A DNA stretch of 64,000 bases from Symbiodinium natans. Taxonomy: Eukaryota > Sar > Dinophyceae > Suessiales > Symbiodiniaceae. A program made the position numbers and the translations under genes. Each line of letters begins with the position of its first letter. Position 1 is the stretch's first letter. The notes under the pieces are model-generated. The model saw nothing but the letters and a program-made list of their open reading frames with translations. It did not search any database and was not told where the DNA came from. This document shows, in pieces, positions 1-8,651 of the stretch. The DNA is taken from the NCBI GenBank assembly GCA_905221605.1, contig CAJNDS010002394.1, positions 1-64,000 on the forward strand, written 5' to 3'.

Positions 1-1221
1 CTCTTTGGAGCAAAAACTGGGCCCAAGATCTTAGGGGCCAGGGCTTGCGATGTCACTCTTTGGAGCAAAAATGAACCCAAAATCTTAGGGACCAGGGCTT
101 GCGATTTGACTCTTTGAAGCAAAAACTGGGCCCCAAATCTTAGGGACCAGGGCTTGCGATGTCACTGTTTGGAGCAAAAAACGAACCCAAAATCTTAAGG
201 ACCAGGGCTTGCGATGTCACTCTTTGGAGCAAAAATTGAACCCAAAATCTTAGGGACCAGGACTTGCGATGTCACTCTTTGGAGCAAAAACTGGGCCCCA
301 AATCTTAGGGACCAGGGCTTGCGATTTGACTCTTTGGAGCAAAAATTGGACCCAAAATCTTAGGGACCAGGGCTTGCGATTTGACTCTTTGAACCAAAAA
401 CTGGGCCCAAAATCTTAGGGACAAGGGCTTGCGATGTCACTCTTTGGAGCAAAAATTGAACCCAAAATCTTAGGGACCAGGACTTGCGATGTCACTCTTT
501 GGAGCAAAAACTGGGCCCACAATCTTAGGGACCAGAGCTTGCGATGTCACTCTTTGGAGCAAAAATTGAACCCAAAATCTTAGGGACCAGGGCTTGCGAT
601 TTGACTCTTCGGAGCAAAGACTGGGCCCCAAATCTTAGGGACCAGGGCTTGCGATGTTACTCTTTGGAGCAAAGATTGAACCCAAAATCTTAGGGACCAG
701 GGCTTGCGATTTGACCCTTGGGAGCAAAAACTGGGCCCAAAATCTTAGGGACCAGGGCTTGCGATTTGACTCTTTGGAGCAACTGGGCCCAAGATCTTAG
801 GGACCAGGGCTTGCGATGTCACTCTTTTGGGCAAGAAATGAGCCCAAAATCTTAGGGAGCAGGGCTTGCGATGTCACTCTTTGGAGCAACAATGAATGCA
901 AAATCTTAGGGACCAGGGCCTGCGATTTGACTCTTTGGAGCAAAAATTGAACCCAAAATCTTAGGGACCAGGGCTTGCGATTTGACTCTTTGGAGCAAAA
1001 ACTGGGCCCAAGATCTTAGGGACCAGGGCTTGCGATGTCACTCTTTGGAGCAAAAAATGAACCCAAAATCTTAGGGGCCAGGGCTTGCGATGTTACTCTT
1101 TGGGGCAAGAAATGAGCCCAAAATCTTAGGGACCAGGGCTTGCGATGTTACTCTTTGGGGCAAGAAATGAGCTCAAAATCTTAGGGACCAGGGCTTGCGA
1201 TGTCACTTTTTGGAGCAAAAA
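1..1221. repeat. 55-bp tandem satellite, about 22 copies
   Basis: Units of about 55-56 bp follow one another head to tail, each with a CTCTTTGGAGCAAAAA start, a variable CTGGGCCC or TGAACCC middle, ATCTTAGGGACCAGG, and GCTTGCGATGTCA or GCGATTTGA at the end. Copies differ by a few substitutions and two alternating subtypes (GATGTCAC versus GATTTGAC) are visible. The array is cut by the left edge of the window, so its full size is unknown. No coding potential is seen. Confidence 0.95.
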
Positions 1222-1600
1222 CTGTGCCCTATTATTGGGGGGAGGAGGGCTCGTGATTTAGTATTGGGAGGAGGCCCGGGCTCGTAAATTAGTATTGGGG
1301 GGAGGCCCGGGCTCGTGATTTAGTATTGCGGGAGGCCCGGGCTCGTGATTTAGTATTGGGAGGCCCGGGCTCGTGATTTAGTATTGGGGGGAGGCCCGGC
1401 CTCGTAATTTGGAGGCCCGGGCTCGTGATTTAGCCCGGGCTCGTGATTTAGTATTGGGGGGAGGCCCGGGCTCGTGATTTAGTATTGCGGGAAGGCCCGG
1501 GCTCGTAATTTAGTATTGGGGGGGGGCCCGGGCTCGTGATTTAGTATTGGGGGGAGGCCCGGGCTCGTGGTTTAGTATTGGGGGAGGAGGATGCCCCAGC
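1222..1600. repeat. 31-bp GC-rich tandem repeat
   Basis: About 11 copies of a roughly 31-bp unit with the core GGCCCGGGCTCGTGATTTAG followed by TATTGGGGGGA. The core GCCCGGGC is self-complementary. Some copies are shortened (1405-1440). The array abuts the 55-bp satellite directly and runs into the AATTCAATT array without a spacer. Confidence 0.92.
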
Positions 1601-2560
1601 CCCCACCCCCCATTTGGAAATAAATGAATTACTTGAATTAATTGAAATAATTGAATTAATTCAATTAATTCAATTAATTGATTTATTTCCAAAGGGGAGG
1701 TGGAATTAATTGAATTAATTGAATTAATTCAATTATTTCAATTAATTCAAGTAATTCATTTATTTCCAAATGGGGGGGATTCCCCAGCCCCCACCCCCCC
1801 CCTTTGGAAATAAATGAATTAATTGAATTAATTGAAGTAATTGAATTAATTGAATTAATTGAATTAATTCAACTAATTCAATTAATTCATTTATTTCCAA
1901 AGGGGAGGTGGAATTAATTGAATTAATTGAATTAATTCAATTATTTCAATTAATTCAATTAATTCAATTAATTCATTTATTTCCAAATGGGGGGGATTCC
2001 CCAGCCCCCACCCCCCCCCCTTTGGAAATAAATGAATTAATTGAATTCAATTTCAATTAATTCAATTAATTCATTTATTTCCAAAGGGGAGGTGGAATTA
2101 ATTGAATTAATTGAATTAATTCAATTATTTCAATTAATTCAATTAATTCAATTAATTCATGTATTTCCAAAGGGGGGGGAGGGGTGGGGGCTGGGGAATC
2201 CCCCCATTTGGAAATAATTGAATTAATTGAATTAATTGAATTAATTGAATTAATTGAATTAATTGAATTAATTGAATTAATTGAATTAATTGAATTAATT
2301 GAATCAATTCAATTAATTCAATTAATTCAATTAATTCAATTAATTCAATTAATTCAATTAATTCCACCCCCCCCCCTTTGGAAATAAATGAATTACTTGA
2401 ATTAATTGAATTAATTCAATTAATTCAATTAATTCAATTAATTCAATTAATTCAAGTAATTCAATTAATTCAATTAATTCATTTTTTTCCAAAGGGGGGG
2501 GGTGGGGGCTGGGGAATCCCCCCCATTTGGAAATGAATGAACTAATTGAACGAAATTATT
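1601..2560. repeat. AATTCAATT foldback satellite, left block
   Basis: The region is made of 9-bp AATTGAATT/AATTCAATT repeats that switch orientation within each unit, so a unit is a long palindrome. Units are bounded by inverted CATTTGGAAATAAATGAATT and AATTCATTTATTTCCAAATG ends, then runs of G or C. At least five such units are consecutive (about 1605-1790, 1800-1995, 2015-2175, 2200-2385, 2375-2500). Open frames made of ELI/QLI repeats cross it but are by-products of the 9-mer. Confidence 0.93.
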
Positions 2561-3272
2561 TAAACTATCGCGGCTCGATTTGGCCAAATTTTGCCGGGCA
2601 GCCTGCGGGCAAAATTTGGCCAAATCGGGCTGCTCTTCGTACGCCATGAGAAATGCGCGGCTCGATTTGGCCAAATTTTGCCCGGAGGCTGCCCGGCAAA
2701 ATTTGGCCAAATCGAGCCGCGCATTTCTCAGCGCGTACGACGAGCAGCCCGATTTAGCCAAATTTTGCCCGCAGACTTCCCGGCAAAATTTGGCCAAACC
2801 GAGCCGCGATAGTTTAAATAATTTCGGGCCTCCAGAAAGGCGCGGCTCGATTTGGCCAGATTTTGCCGGGCAGTCTGCGGGCAAAATTTGGCCAAATCGG
2901 GCTGCTCGTCGAACGCGATGAGAAATGCGCGGCTCGATTTGGCCAAATTTTGCCCGGAGGCTGCCCGGCAAAATTTGGCCAAATCGAGCCGCGCCTTTCT
3001 GAAGGCCCGAAATTTTTAAACTATCGCGGCTCGATTTGGCCAAATTTTGCCGGGCAGCTTCCGGGCAAAATTTGGCCAAATCGGGCTGCCCTTCGTATGC
3101 GATGAGAAATGCGTGGCTCGATTTGGCCAAATTTTGCCCGGAGGCTGCCCGGCAAAATTTGGCCAAATCGAGCCGCGATAGTTTAAATAATTTCGGGCCT
3201 CCAGAAAAGGCGCGGCTCGATTTGGCCAAATTTTGCCGGGCAGCCTCCGGGCAAAATTTGGCCAAATCGAGC
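2561..3272. repeat. Eight tandem AAATTTGGCC hairpins
   Basis: Eight near-palindromes of about 60-65 bp, each CGGCTCGATTTGGCCAAAT, TTTGCC, a short GC-rich loop, and the complement. They lie near 2571, 2657, 2745, 2846, 2930, 3026, 3115 and 3210. Arms of more than 25 bp are almost perfect. Linkers carry either TACGCGATGAGAAATG or GATAGTTTAAATAATTTCGG. All six frames are largely open (longest 276 aa, minus) and encode a repeating LAKFC/QNLAKSS peptide. I take this as an artefact of the palindrome, not a protein. The block sits inside the AATTCAATT satellite, which continues on both sides. Confidence 0.93.
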
Positions 3273-3915
3273 TGGGGGGGTGGGGTCTGGGGAATCCCCC
3301 CCATTTGGAAATAAATGAATTAATTGAATTAATTGAATTAATTGAATTAATTCAATTATTTAAATTAGTTCAATTAATTCCACCCCCCTTTGGAAATAAA
3401 TGAATTAATTGAATTAATTGAATTAATTGAATTAATTCAATTAATTCAATTAATTCAATTAATTCAATTAATTCATTTATTTCCAAAGGGGGGGGAGGGG
3501 TGGGGGCTGGGGAATCCCCCCCATTTGGAAATAAATGAATTAATTGAATTAATTGAATTAATTGAAATAATTCAACTAATTCAATTAATTCAATTAATTC
3601 ATTTATTTCCAAAGGGGAGGTGGAATTAATTGAATTAATTGAATTAATTCCAATTAATTCAATTAATTCAATTAATTCAATTAATTCAATTAATTCAATT
3701 AATTCAATTACTTCAATTAATTCAATTAATTCATTTATTTCCAAAGGGGGGGGTTCAATTAATTCAATTAATTGAATTTAATTCAATTAATTCAACTAAT
3801 TCAATTAATTCCACCCCCCCCTTTGGAAATAAATGAATTAATTGAATTAATTGATTAAATTCATTAAATTCCAGGGGGAAAGTGGAAATTAAGGAATTTA
3901 ATGAATTAAATTCTG
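3273..3915. repeat. AATTCAATT foldback satellite, continuation
   Basis: The same 9-mer palindromic units and TTTGGAAATAAATG ends as left of the hairpin block, degenerating near 3840-3915 into TTAAATTCATTAAATTCC. The continuity suggests that the hairpin block was inserted into, or amplified within, one satellite array. Confidence 0.92.
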
Positions 3916-3937
3916 TCTGTGCAACCCTACAGGACCT

Positions 3938-4041
3938 AAAATAGGGTCTATTTGGAACATGGCTCTTGTGAATAAGTATACGTTTTGGGGCCTGTTTTCC
4001 TCTTGTAAATACGATTCCCAGCTTCCAAATAGACCCTATTT
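3938..4041. mobile_element. Short element with perfect 19-bp inverted ends
   Basis: AAATAGGGTCTATTTGGAA at 3939-3957 is repeated exactly as its reverse complement at 4023-4041. The interior of about 65 bp (including GTATACGTTTTGGGGCCTG) is unique and too short to code for a protein. Size and structure are those of a MITE or solo hairpin. No clear target-site duplication is visible in the flanks. Confidence 0.7.
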
Positions 4042-4383
4042 AAGCTGCACACGGGGGGGGGGGGGGTCTGGGCTTCGAGACTCCGTTTCGTTTCCTTTGC
4101 CTGCTGGGGAGGGGGGGGGGGGGTTTGGGCTCCGTTTCCTGTACATGCCAGGACATGAACCAGACCCTGCGCGGTTCCTGGAACTACCCACACGCTTCCG
4201 AAGATGGAGGCCTTGTGGCTTCGCTATGTGTAGCTTCTACATTGCACGTACGCCGCCAATACTGACAGCTCGGTGTTGCTTGTGCGTTGATATTGCATAT
4301 AGGGTGCCAGTACTGACAGCATGCAAACCCTAAACCCCAAACCCTAAACCCTAAACCCAAAGGCCTAAACCCTAAACCCTTTA
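4042..4383. other. Unique stretch with G runs and a short CCCTAAA tract
   Basis: No gene recognised. It holds two G runs of about 11-13 (4056-4066, 4112-4123) each followed by a similar CTGGGCTTCG/TTTGGGCTCC GTTTC sequence, a weak tandem duplication, and a degenerate CCCTAAACCC tract at 4328-4382. Confidence 0.6.
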
Positions 4384-4720
4384 CCCATCCGCCAGAAAGC
4401 CTTGGAGAAGACCAAGCCAGAGGCCAGGAATTTTGTGACAGGGTGATGTGGGCGAAGGGGGGGGGGGGGGAGGGGTTCTGCTTGACATGTGGATGACAGC
4501 ATTTCTGCCCATCCGCCAGAAAGCCTCTGCGAAGAATGTCAAGGCAGAGGCTCGGGTTCCGTTGGGCGGGGGAGGGGTTGCTTTCTGCTTACTGCTTCTG
4601 CTTGACATTGCAAGTAGGGTACAATGCACTGATGCCACATGTGCCCATCCGCCAGACATCCTTGGAGAAGAATGTCAAGGCAGAGGCCCAGGTGGGCAGT
4701 CTATCTCGACAGTCTCTCAT
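4384..4720. repeat. Three diverged copies of a 125-135 bp repeat
   Basis: CCCATCCGCCAGA recurs at 4384, 4508 and 4644, each time followed by a GGAGAAG or GCGAAGAATG stretch and CAAGGCAGAGGC. The second and third copies share more sequence than the first. Frames across the copies are open for 140-190 codons on both strands, but no family is recognisable and no frame is favoured. Confidence 0.75.
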
Positions 4721-5180
4721 GCTTTGGTTGGACCGTGTCCTCGGGACGTCAGTACATGCTCACTGCCAATCTTCCAGGGAGCAGATGTGGAGATGGTCAA
4801 AGCAGAGGCCGCCTGCTGTGATGAAGCCGCCTTCCCTTGCTCAGAGACTTGCAGCCAAATTTGCAGCAGCTACGGACTGTGAGGCGACACCTGAGATCCC
4901 GTGCCCTGTTGCGTGGCTCTCGGAAGTTAAGGTGTTTAAGGAACCTAGAAACTGGACTGACCAGAGCAGACGGGCGCCGCAGCCCAAACCAAGGGGGTTC
5001 CTGGGGTGCTCTTCTTGGGTGGTTCCTCAGCCAGGGGTACGTGGTCACGGGAAAAATGGCTGGTACGTCAGTGGAGTGAGTCCAAACGGGTATGTGGGGG
5101 GTGGATTGCAAGGGTAGGTGGGGTCTTGCGGGAAAATGGACGGTTCCCCTGTGGGAGGGTCCTCCTGGTGTGCTGTCTGC
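4721..5180. other. GC-rich unique segment, possible upstream coding sequence
   Basis: Unique GC-rich DNA lies between two repeats. Plus-strand frames (for example 4536-5117) and a minus frame (4797-5111) are open, but amino-acid content is unremarkable and I recognise nothing. It could hold an upstream exon of the block at 6219, but there is no direct support. Confidence 0.35.
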
Positions 5181-5970
5181 GCAGCCGGGCCGTACCTTGT
5201 GGGGCGACGTCGTCCGTTTTCTGGACCTTGTGCGGGAGTCCTGGTGCTGGTTTCCTGGGCTCTCACGCTGTCACGCAAGTCCTGTTGTGGGTTTCTGGGG
5301 TCCCAGGGAACTGCTCCGGAAAATGGACCGTCGGGGTGTGTGAGGCTCCTCCTCCCGTGGTGGCGTGCAGCCGGGCCGTACCTTGTGGGGCGACGTCGTC
5401 CGTTTTCTGGACCTTGTGCGGGAGTCCTGGTGCTGGTTTCCTGGGCTCTCACGCTGTCACGCAAGTCCTCTTGTGGGTTTCTGGGGTCCCAGGGAACTGC
5501 TCCGGAAAATGGACCGTCGGGGTGTGTGAGGCTCCTCCTCCCGTGGTGGCGTGCAGCCGGGCCGTACCTTGTGGGGCGACGTCGTCCGTTTTCTGGACCT
5601 TGTGCGGGAGTCCTGGTGCTGGTTTCCTGGGCTCTCACGCTGTCACGCAAGTCCTGTTGTGGGTTTCTGGGGTCCCAGGGAACTGCTCCGGAAAATGGAC
5701 CGTCGGGGTGTGTGAGGCTCCTCCTCCCGTGGTGGCGTGCAGCCGGGCCGTACCTTGTGGTGCGACGTTGTCCGTTTTCTGGACCTTGTGCGGGAGTCCT
5801 GGTGCTGGTTTCCTGGGCTCTCACGCCGTCACGCAAGTCCTGTTGTGGGTTTCTGGGGTCCCAGGGAACTGCTCCGGAAAATGGACCGTCGGGGTGTGTG
5901 AGGCTCCTCCTCCCGTGGTGGCGTGCAGCCGGGCCGTACCTTGTGGGGCGACGTTGTCCGTTTTCTGGAC
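5181..5970. repeat. 186-bp tandem repeat, 4 full copies plus part
   Basis: GCAGCCGGGCCGTACCTTGT starts at 5181, 5367, 5553, 5739 and 5925, an exact 186-bp period. The copies are nearly identical; differences are single bases such as GGGCGACGTC versus GTGCGACGTT. Because 186 is 62 codons, frames stay open from copy to copy: plus 5006-5989 (327 aa), plus 5118-6104 (328 aa) and minus 5045-6364 (439 aa). The high identity argues for recent amplification. None of these products is recognisable, and at most one frame could be real. Confidence 0.93.
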
Positions 5971-6218
5971 CTTCGCAGGGACGAGGTGACACAGGGGTCG
6001 ATCGTGGGTTGGAGTTGTGGGGTTTCCAAGAGCGAATCTTTACACCGAGAAAATGGACGGTGAAGGGGTCCCAGGGTGCTGACGCAGTGGGTGGGTGGAA
6101 ATGAGCCATACCTGTCACCGTCAATGCGCCCTGGATGATAGTACTGGTTGTTGGGGTCCGGGTTGTGCTGTGCCGCTTTTTTGGACGGTTTGGTGGTGCT
6201 ACGTAGCCTATCTCACAG
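5971..6218. other. Unique segment before the transposase-like block
   Basis: Nothing recognised. It ends with CTATCTCACAG at 6208-6218, a pyrimidine-rich AG that could be a cis- or trans-splice acceptor for the frame that opens at 6207 after an in-frame TAG. Confidence 0.45.
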
Positions 6219-8609
6219 CAGGCACACATAGTTGGCAGCCTCCCAGCAGCTCCCTTCCCTATATCGGGTCTGGCCCAGGTCGTCCCTGACTTCCTGCGAC
6301 GGCCGTGGGAGGTGCTGCAGGGGGACGTTGCGTGTGCTCTCGCAGAGTCGGGTCTGGACATCAAGTGGCGTGGTCTGCCCGTAGGCTCCTGGAATCTTCA
6401 GGACATCTTTCATGCCTTAGCCCCCCACTACCAGTACGACTTTGTGTACGTTGCGGGTGAAGAACTCGCCTCGTACCTCTTCTACCTGCAGGTGCGCTTA
6501 GAGGTTGGTAAGGAGGACGAATGGGCCCAGCTCAGCACAGCGCAGAAGAGGGATTTCGAGGTTCATCAAGGGCAAGACTTGCTCCGAAAGCAAGACGCTT
6601 GGGTCGACAAGCTCTGCTCGTGGCGCATCCACTTGTACCTAGAAGGCCAGCCCCACAATGCATGTAGGTCCTCGGCCGAGGACCTGGAAGAGCCTGCGCT
6701 AGAGTTGTGCAAGCTGCTGTTGAGGGTGACTCCAAATGCCTTCCGCGGCGGCGCAGAGTCCCTGTCGGCAGCCGTCGCATTGCAAGAGAGCTCTCTCAAA
6801 AAGGAGGCCAAGCAAGAACCCGTGATTCCGGCCCCTTTGCCGCCGCCAGAGCCGACCACTCCGCCCCGCCGCGCGAGGCCTTCTCCCATAGCAGCTTTGG
6901 AGCCGTTAGAGGATGGCCCTCTCACACCACCGCACCAGAAGTTCCTGAAGGTGAAGGACGAGCTGCTGGACTCAGAGGACGACGTGCTGCAGGATATCGC
7001 AAGACCTCGGAAGAAGCAGAAGGTGGCTGTGGTGCTGCCGGACTCAGGGGACGAGGACATGCCAGCAGGGAAGGAGCAGAGGCTCTCCCGGGCTGCAAAG
7101 AACAAACAGCTGGCAGTTGAGGGTGGGCAGCGTGCGAAAGAAGCCGGTGTCACCTTCAATGTGCAGTTTCAAGCCGTGCACTTGAAGAAGAAGGACCCCA
7201 TGCCGAGAGGACACTGGGGGGCATGGTGCCAGGCATTGATGAAGTCTGCAGCTCTGAAGTGCGCAAGCTGCCGTGCACTGAGGGACCGGGTCTTGGAGCA
7301 GGAGACGTCCGAAGGCCACGCAGAGGCTGGTGACCGGCCTCCCCCCCCCGTGGCTGAGGTCGCCTTGGAAGTGGCCCTTGTGCGGCCAGCGCAGCAAGCA
7401 GAGGAGGCAGTGGCTTCCAATGGCAGGGGCAGACCCAAGATCGGAGCTGAGGTCGTCACACTGGCGACATGGCTGGAGCTCAACCGCCCTGGCATGTACA
7501 AGCACAAAATGGGCACGCTTTGGATTTGCTCATTATGCAATGCAGAAGTCCAGTGCTTCCGCAAGGCAGAAAGCGGCCGACGATACGTGAAGCGCCACGA
7601 GAAGCACGACAGCCATCGCCACAAACTGGGTCTGGTCGAGGGTCAGACGCCATGCCCCGGCATTGCGTTGGGAAAGGCAGAGAGCTCTCTTGACCGACTG
7701 CGGGGTTGTTGCGAGGCATGGCACAAGCATGGTTGCATCCAGACGAAGGCAGCTTCCGAGGACAATGGCCGCAGCTGCGTCTGGACATGGCGAAGCGAAG
7801 CACTGGTCCTCAAGCACAGAGCGTGTGTCGGGCAGTCGCGTAGCGACAAGGCCTGCGGGCCATGTCAGCGGCTCGCAGACTCCAAGAGCTTCCAGAAGGA
7901 AGTGGCGCACTGGGGTCTTCGCATCGAGTATGCCACCTTCATGCACACGCTGGTGTATGGCACAGACGATGAGCGCCTGAAGGCGACGGAGGCTCTGCAG
8001 ACACACGAGGGCAATCTCTTCTTCCGTGGCGAGATCCAGAGTGCGCTGGACGTGGAGAATCCAGGCGGGCAGGTGTGGATGCTGAAGCGTTTACTGCAAA
8101 GCGTGCCAACGACTGCGCGAACACCGCGCCTGCATGAGTTCATAGAGATGTCTGTGAGAGACGTGCACTTCCGGGAGTCCTCCAACACTGAACGTGAAGC
8201 CTTCAAGTCACTCTGCGACCGGTTTGCAACAGGGGTTCTGACCAACAAGGTGAATCGTGAGGACTTGCAGCTAGCAGCCGCAGTAGCAGCAGGGAAGCTG
8301 TCTGGCAACCGGGTCGTGAGCTGCCTGCTACAGAGCTTTTGTTTGAAGCAAGACAAGCTTGCACGTGGTCTCGAAGATCGTGTGAATTCTTCGAAGCTCT
8401 GTGATGAGGCCACAACTCAAGAAATCTACTGGTCACTCGGAAGAAGCCAGCAAACGAACTCCCTGCTCCACTACTTCGGGGTGAACTTGCCGGACAACAA
8501 GGTCACCCTCACCATGGCCGGCCTGCCCGAGTTCTGGCTAGCTCACACCGACGTTGAGAGAATCTCAGAAAGTCCTTGGGAAGCTTGTTGGTTTTTCTTT
8601 TTTTTTTAG
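6219..8609 (+). CDS. Zinc-cluster N-terminal part of a transposase-like protein
   Basis: The frame is open from 6207. The track start at 6312 is a GTG, so the true start is probably upstream or supplied by splicing after CTCACAG (ends 6218). Counting residues from 6312, about 150-250 is Pro/Glu/Lys-rich with acidic patches (likely disordered, with basic KKQK stretches). A CASC pair lies near residue 317. A C2H2-like cluster, WICSLCNAEVQ then VKRHEKHDSHRH, lies near 404-436, and a second Cys/His-rich stretch near 465-520 ends CGPCQRL. These are plausible DNA-binding zinc sites. The frame ends in TTTTTTTTAG at 8609, and the same frame reopens 42 bases later as the DDE-like part, so I read the two as one gene with a small intron or a decayed segment. 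The N-terminal 150 residues are not recognised. Confidence 0.65.
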   Translation, partial: QAHIVGSLPAAPFPISGLAQVVPDFLRRPWEVLQGDVACALAESGLDIKWRGLPVGSWNLQDIFHALAPHYQYDFVYVAGEELASYLFYLQVRLEVGKEDEWAQLSTAQKRDFEVHQGQDLLRKQDAWVDKLCSWRIHLYLEGQPHNACRSSAEDLEEPALELCKLLLRVTPNAFRGGAESLSAAVALQESSLKKEAKQEPVIPAPLPPPEPTTPPRRARPSPIAALEPLEDGPLTPPHQKFLKVKDELLDSEDDVLQDIARPRKKQKVAVVLPDSGDEDMPAGKEQRLSRAAKNKQLAVEGGQRAKEAGVTFNVQFQAVHLKKKDPMPRGHWGAWCQALMKSAALKCASCRALRDRVLEQETSEGHAEAGDRPPPPVAEVALEVALVRPAQQAEEAVASNGRGRPKIGAEVVTLATWLELNRPGMYKHKMGTLWICSLCNAEVQCFRKAESGRRYVKRHEKHDSHRHKLGLVEGQTPCPGIALGKAESSLDRLRGCCEAWHKHGCIQTKAASEDNGRSCVWTWRSEALVLKHRACVGQSRSDKACGPCQRLADSKSFQKEVAHWGLRIEYATFMHTLVYGTDDERLKATEALQTHEGNLFFRGEIQSALDVENPGGQVWMLKRLLQSVPTTARTPRLHEFIEMSVRDVHFRESSNTEREAFKSLCDRFATGVLTNKVNREDLQLAAAVAAGKLSGNRVVSCLLQSFCLKQDKLARGLEDRVNSSKLCDEATTQEIYWSLGRSQQTNSLLHYFGVNLPDNKVTLTMAGLPEFWLAHTDVERISESPWEACWFFFFF

Positions 8610-8651
8610 TACGCCAAATATTTTTAAGCCAGAGCGTCCAACACGTCAGGA
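8560..8651 (+). other. T-rich break between first and second open frames
   Basis: In-frame TAG (8607-8609) and TAA (8625-8627) interrupt an otherwise same-frame reading. The stretch holds TTTTTCTTTTTTTTTTAG, typical of a polypyrimidine tract and acceptor, and AGTCC/GTTGG as possible donors near 8571-8588. A short intron of about 40-80 bp would restore one protein. A disabling mutation is the alternative. Confidence 0.5.

Noticed and set aside
2474..3314. LAKFC/QNLAKSS repeat protein, up to 276 aa
   Set aside because: The underlying DNA is palindromic, so the same peptide appears on both strands and in several frames.
5006..6364. 327-439 aa frames over the 186-bp repeat as genes
   Set aside because: Open frames follow from a period divisible by three; no family, and conflicting frames on both strands.
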